DNA from: Saprospiraceae bacterium
Lineage (GTDB): Bacteria; Bacteroidota; Bacteroidia; Chitinophagales; Saprospiraceae
NCBI GenBank assembly: GCA_947441325.1
Contig: CANETR010000044.1
Span: 1 to 9,674 of the forward strand
DNA length: 9,674 nucleotides
Reading direction: 5' to 3'
Shown here: in pieces, positions 8,181-9,674 of the stretch
Layout of the letters: each line of letters opens with the position of its first letter
Position numbering within the stretch: the first letter of the stretch is position 1
Notes under the pieces: model-generated
The model's database searches: none
Seen by the model: only the letters and a program-made list of their open reading frames with translations
What the model was told of the DNA's origin: nothing
Made by a program: the position numbers and the translations under genes

Positions 8181-8237
8181 TGTTAAAATAAGCAGAAATA
8201 AATCTGCTTAAAACAACTAAAATGTAAGAATAAGCAG
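8181..8237. repeat. Direct repeat block B with palindromic unit copy
   Basis: This is the second copy of the 87-base-period repeat. It contains an 8-bp hairpin (TAAGCAGA at 8189-8196, TCTGCTTA at 8203-8210, loop AATAAA). It also holds a 34-base unit, CTGCTTA (8204-8210) to TAAGCAG (8231-8237), whose outer seven bases still pair. The unit plus its downstream TTTTAAAT matches copy 1 (7851-7892) at 34 of 42 positions. All mismatches but one fall in the left inner arm and loop. Confidence 0.85.
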
Positions 8238-8328
8238 TTTTAAATAAAATTTTCGCTTAGATTTTACTTTTAAAAGAACATGTTTCGCAAAACATTTTTG
8301 TCAAAGAGAAATATAAAACACAGATGAT

Positions 8329-9674
8329 ATGGCCTTGTATAGTGGCATCCCAATCGAAAAACGCTTAGAGCGACTCAAATATGAAAACCCATGGTGGCTG
8401 AGTTCTTCCATCGAGCAATCGTATAAATCGATGAAAAAGCGATTGTATTTCGAGATATTTTATCCTTTTGTAGAGGATACCTCTGTGAGAAGAGCCCTTG
8501 TACTGATGGGGCCAAGAAGGGTTGGCAAAACAGTGATGATGTTTCATGCAATCGATAGACTCCTGGAAAAAGGATTTGACCCCAAAAAAATAATTTTTAT
8601 TGGAATAGATAATCCTATATATATTAACTTAGGCCTGGAGGATATGCTTGAAATAGCTCTGACTGCAGTCAAAGGGGATAATCTGAGCGGAGCTTTTGTG
8701 TTTTTTGATGAAATACAATACCTAAAGGATTGGGAGCGGCATCTAAAGTCATTAGTTGACAGATATCCTGATACAAAATTTATAGTATCGGGCTCGGCTG
8801 CGGCAGCGCTAAAACTAAAAAGTAACGAAAGTGGGGCGGGGCGTTTTACAAATTTTATGCTGCCCCCACTTACCTTTCACGAGTACATTCACTTAAAAGG
8901 TCTTGGAAATTTGATTCAGACAGGAAAGGTGATTTATAATTCACAGGAGCTACCTTTTTATGAAAGTCACGATATAAAAGAATTAAATAAGGAGTTTTTT
9001 CAATATCTGAACTATGGGGGCTATCCCGAAGTAGTTTTTTCCGAAAAAATACAATCAGACATGGGGAGATATATCAAAAGTGATATTGTTGATAAAGTAT
9101 TACTTAGAGATTTGCCTAGTTTGTATGGTATAAGAGATGTACAGGAACTGAATAGTTTTTTCAGCTATCTGGCATACAATACCGGAAAAGAATTTTCATT
9201 TGAAAAAATTTGCAAGGAAAGTGCCGTACAAAAAGATACCATTAAAAAATATTTGGAGTATCTGGAAGCAGCATTTTTAATCAAAGTGATTCATAAAGTT
9301 GACGACAGCGCAAAGCGTTTCAAAAGAGTAACAGGTTTCAAGGTTTATCTTACCAATCCCTCTTTGCGCACGGCAATGTTTTCACCGGTTCAGCCTATCG
9401 ATCATGAAGCAGGAAATATGGTTGAGACTGCAATTTTTTCTCAATGGATGCACCGTGAACAATTAGATTTGAAATATGCCAGCTGGAAAATGGGCAGATC
9501 GGAGGGAGAAGTGGATATAGTACTAATTGACCATAAGTTTTTTAAACCAAAATGGTGTGTGGAGGTAAAATGGTCGAACCGATATGTGGATAAAGTGAAA
9601 GAACTTTCCAGCTTGACTCATTTTTGTACACAAAACAACATGAAAGCGGCATTGGTTACTACTATCAGTGAATG
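8329..9674 (+). CDS. AAA_14/DUF4143 ATPase with PD-(D/E)XK-like C-terminus (3' end outside window)
   Basis: The frame runs from ATG 8329 to the window edge with 448 complete codons and no stop. An in-frame TAA at 8314-8316 makes this the first usable start. Walker A is GPRRVGKT (61-68). Walker B is FVFFDEIQYL (123-132, acidic D127/E128). A sensor-like VSGSAA follows (S154-S156 region), then GAGRF and the PLTFHEY motif typical of AAA_14 ATPases. The DUF4143 region starts near LLRDLPSLYGI and includes a winged-helix-like stretch (SFEKICKESAVQKDTIKKYLEYLE). Near the end, E394-V-D396 and E412-V-K414 form a PD-(D/E)XK nuclease-like pattern. Such proteins are widespread, often multicopy in Bacteroidota, and functionally obscure; transfer between genomes is common. 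The protein should end shortly beyond the window. It lies 92 bases after the palindromic repeat cluster, with no clear promoter between. Confidence 0.93.
   Translation, partial: MALYSGIPIEKRLERLKYENPWWLSSSIEQSYKSMKKRLYFEIFYPFVEDTSVRRALVLMGPRRVGKTVMMFHAIDRLLEKGFDPKKIIFIGIDNPIYINLGLEDMLEIALTAVKGDNLSGAFVFFDEIQYLKDWERHLKSLVDRYPDTKFIVSGSAAAALKLKSNESGAGRFTNFMLPPLTFHEYIHLKGLGNLIQTGKVIYNSQELPFYESHDIKELNKEFFQYLNYGGYPEVVFSEKIQSDMGRYIKSDIVDKVLLRDLPSLYGIRDVQELNSFFSYLAYNTGKEFSFEKICKESAVQKDTIKKYLEYLEAAFLIKVIHKVDDSAKRFKRVTGFKVYLTNPSLRTAMFSPVQPIDHEAGNMVETAIFSQWMHREQLDLKYASWKMGRSEGEVDIVLIDHKFFKPKWCVEVKWSNRYVDKVKELSSLTHFCTQNNMKAALVTTISE

Larger units (their letters stand above)
7825..8328. other. 504-base repeat-rich intergenic region
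   Basis: This stretch between pepT and the ATPase gene is very AT-rich and contains no convincing gene. It holds a family of palindromic repeats built on the words CTGCTTA, AATGTAA and AATAAGCAG: two strong hairpins at 7851-7928, and a duplicated block at 8094-8237 containing a 21-base palindrome. The middle part (about 7935-8085) is free of clear repeats and contains a 27-codon ORF of doubtful meaning. The last 80 bases before the ATPase start hold a 6-bp hairpin (ATGTTT / AAACAT at 8280-8295) and no clear promoter. Confidence 0.8.

Noticed and set aside
7851..8237. CRISPR array
   Set aside because: Spacing between repeat units is irregular (7 to about 190 bases), units occur in both orientations and decay strongly, and there are no cas genes in the window.
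8329..8547. Minus-strand ORF at 8365-8547 as a gene
   Set aside because: It lies opposite the Walker A region of the clearly coding ATPase and has no recognisable motif.

Overview
The window looks like chromosomal DNA from a member of the phylum Bacteroidota. The base composition is AT-rich. Intergenic regions carry sequences close to the Bacteroidota -7 promoter element (TAnnTTTG). Start codons lack clear Shine-Dalgarno sequences. The gene types (a giant orphan beta-rich protein, an AAA_14/DUF4143 ATPase) are also common in that phylum. I cannot place it below phylum level.

Layout: bases 1-4647 (+) are the 3' part of a very large protein gene with no recognised domain. The reading frame is open from base 1, so the true start lies outside the window. 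A hairpin terminator (4684-4725) separates it from three convergent minus-strand genes at 4735-6517. In transcription order these encode a nucleotidyltransferase-fold protein, a DUF6882-like protein and a small DUF1294 membrane protein. The first two overlap by 11 bases and the third follows after 12, so they form a compact operon. A short divergent intergenic region (6518-6597) leads to pepT (6598-7824, +), a complete M20-family tripeptidase with all expected metal ligands.

Between pepT and the last gene are 504 bases without a convincing gene. This stretch holds a family of AT-rich palindromic repeats: two strong hairpins just after pepT, then an 87-base-period direct duplication built from the same roughly 34-base unit, plus a 21-base perfect palindrome. 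From 8329 to the window end runs a P-loop ATPase of the AAA_14/DUF4143 type with a PD-(D/E)XK-like C-terminal region, cut by the window edge.

The genes do not form one evident pathway. PepT is housekeeping peptide catabolism. The giant protein is probably exported, though its N-terminus is missing. The minus-strand operon has no known joint role. The part most worth a second look is the palindromic repeat cluster directly upstream of the ATPase/nuclease-like gene. A REP-like repeat family linked to that gene is possible but unproven.
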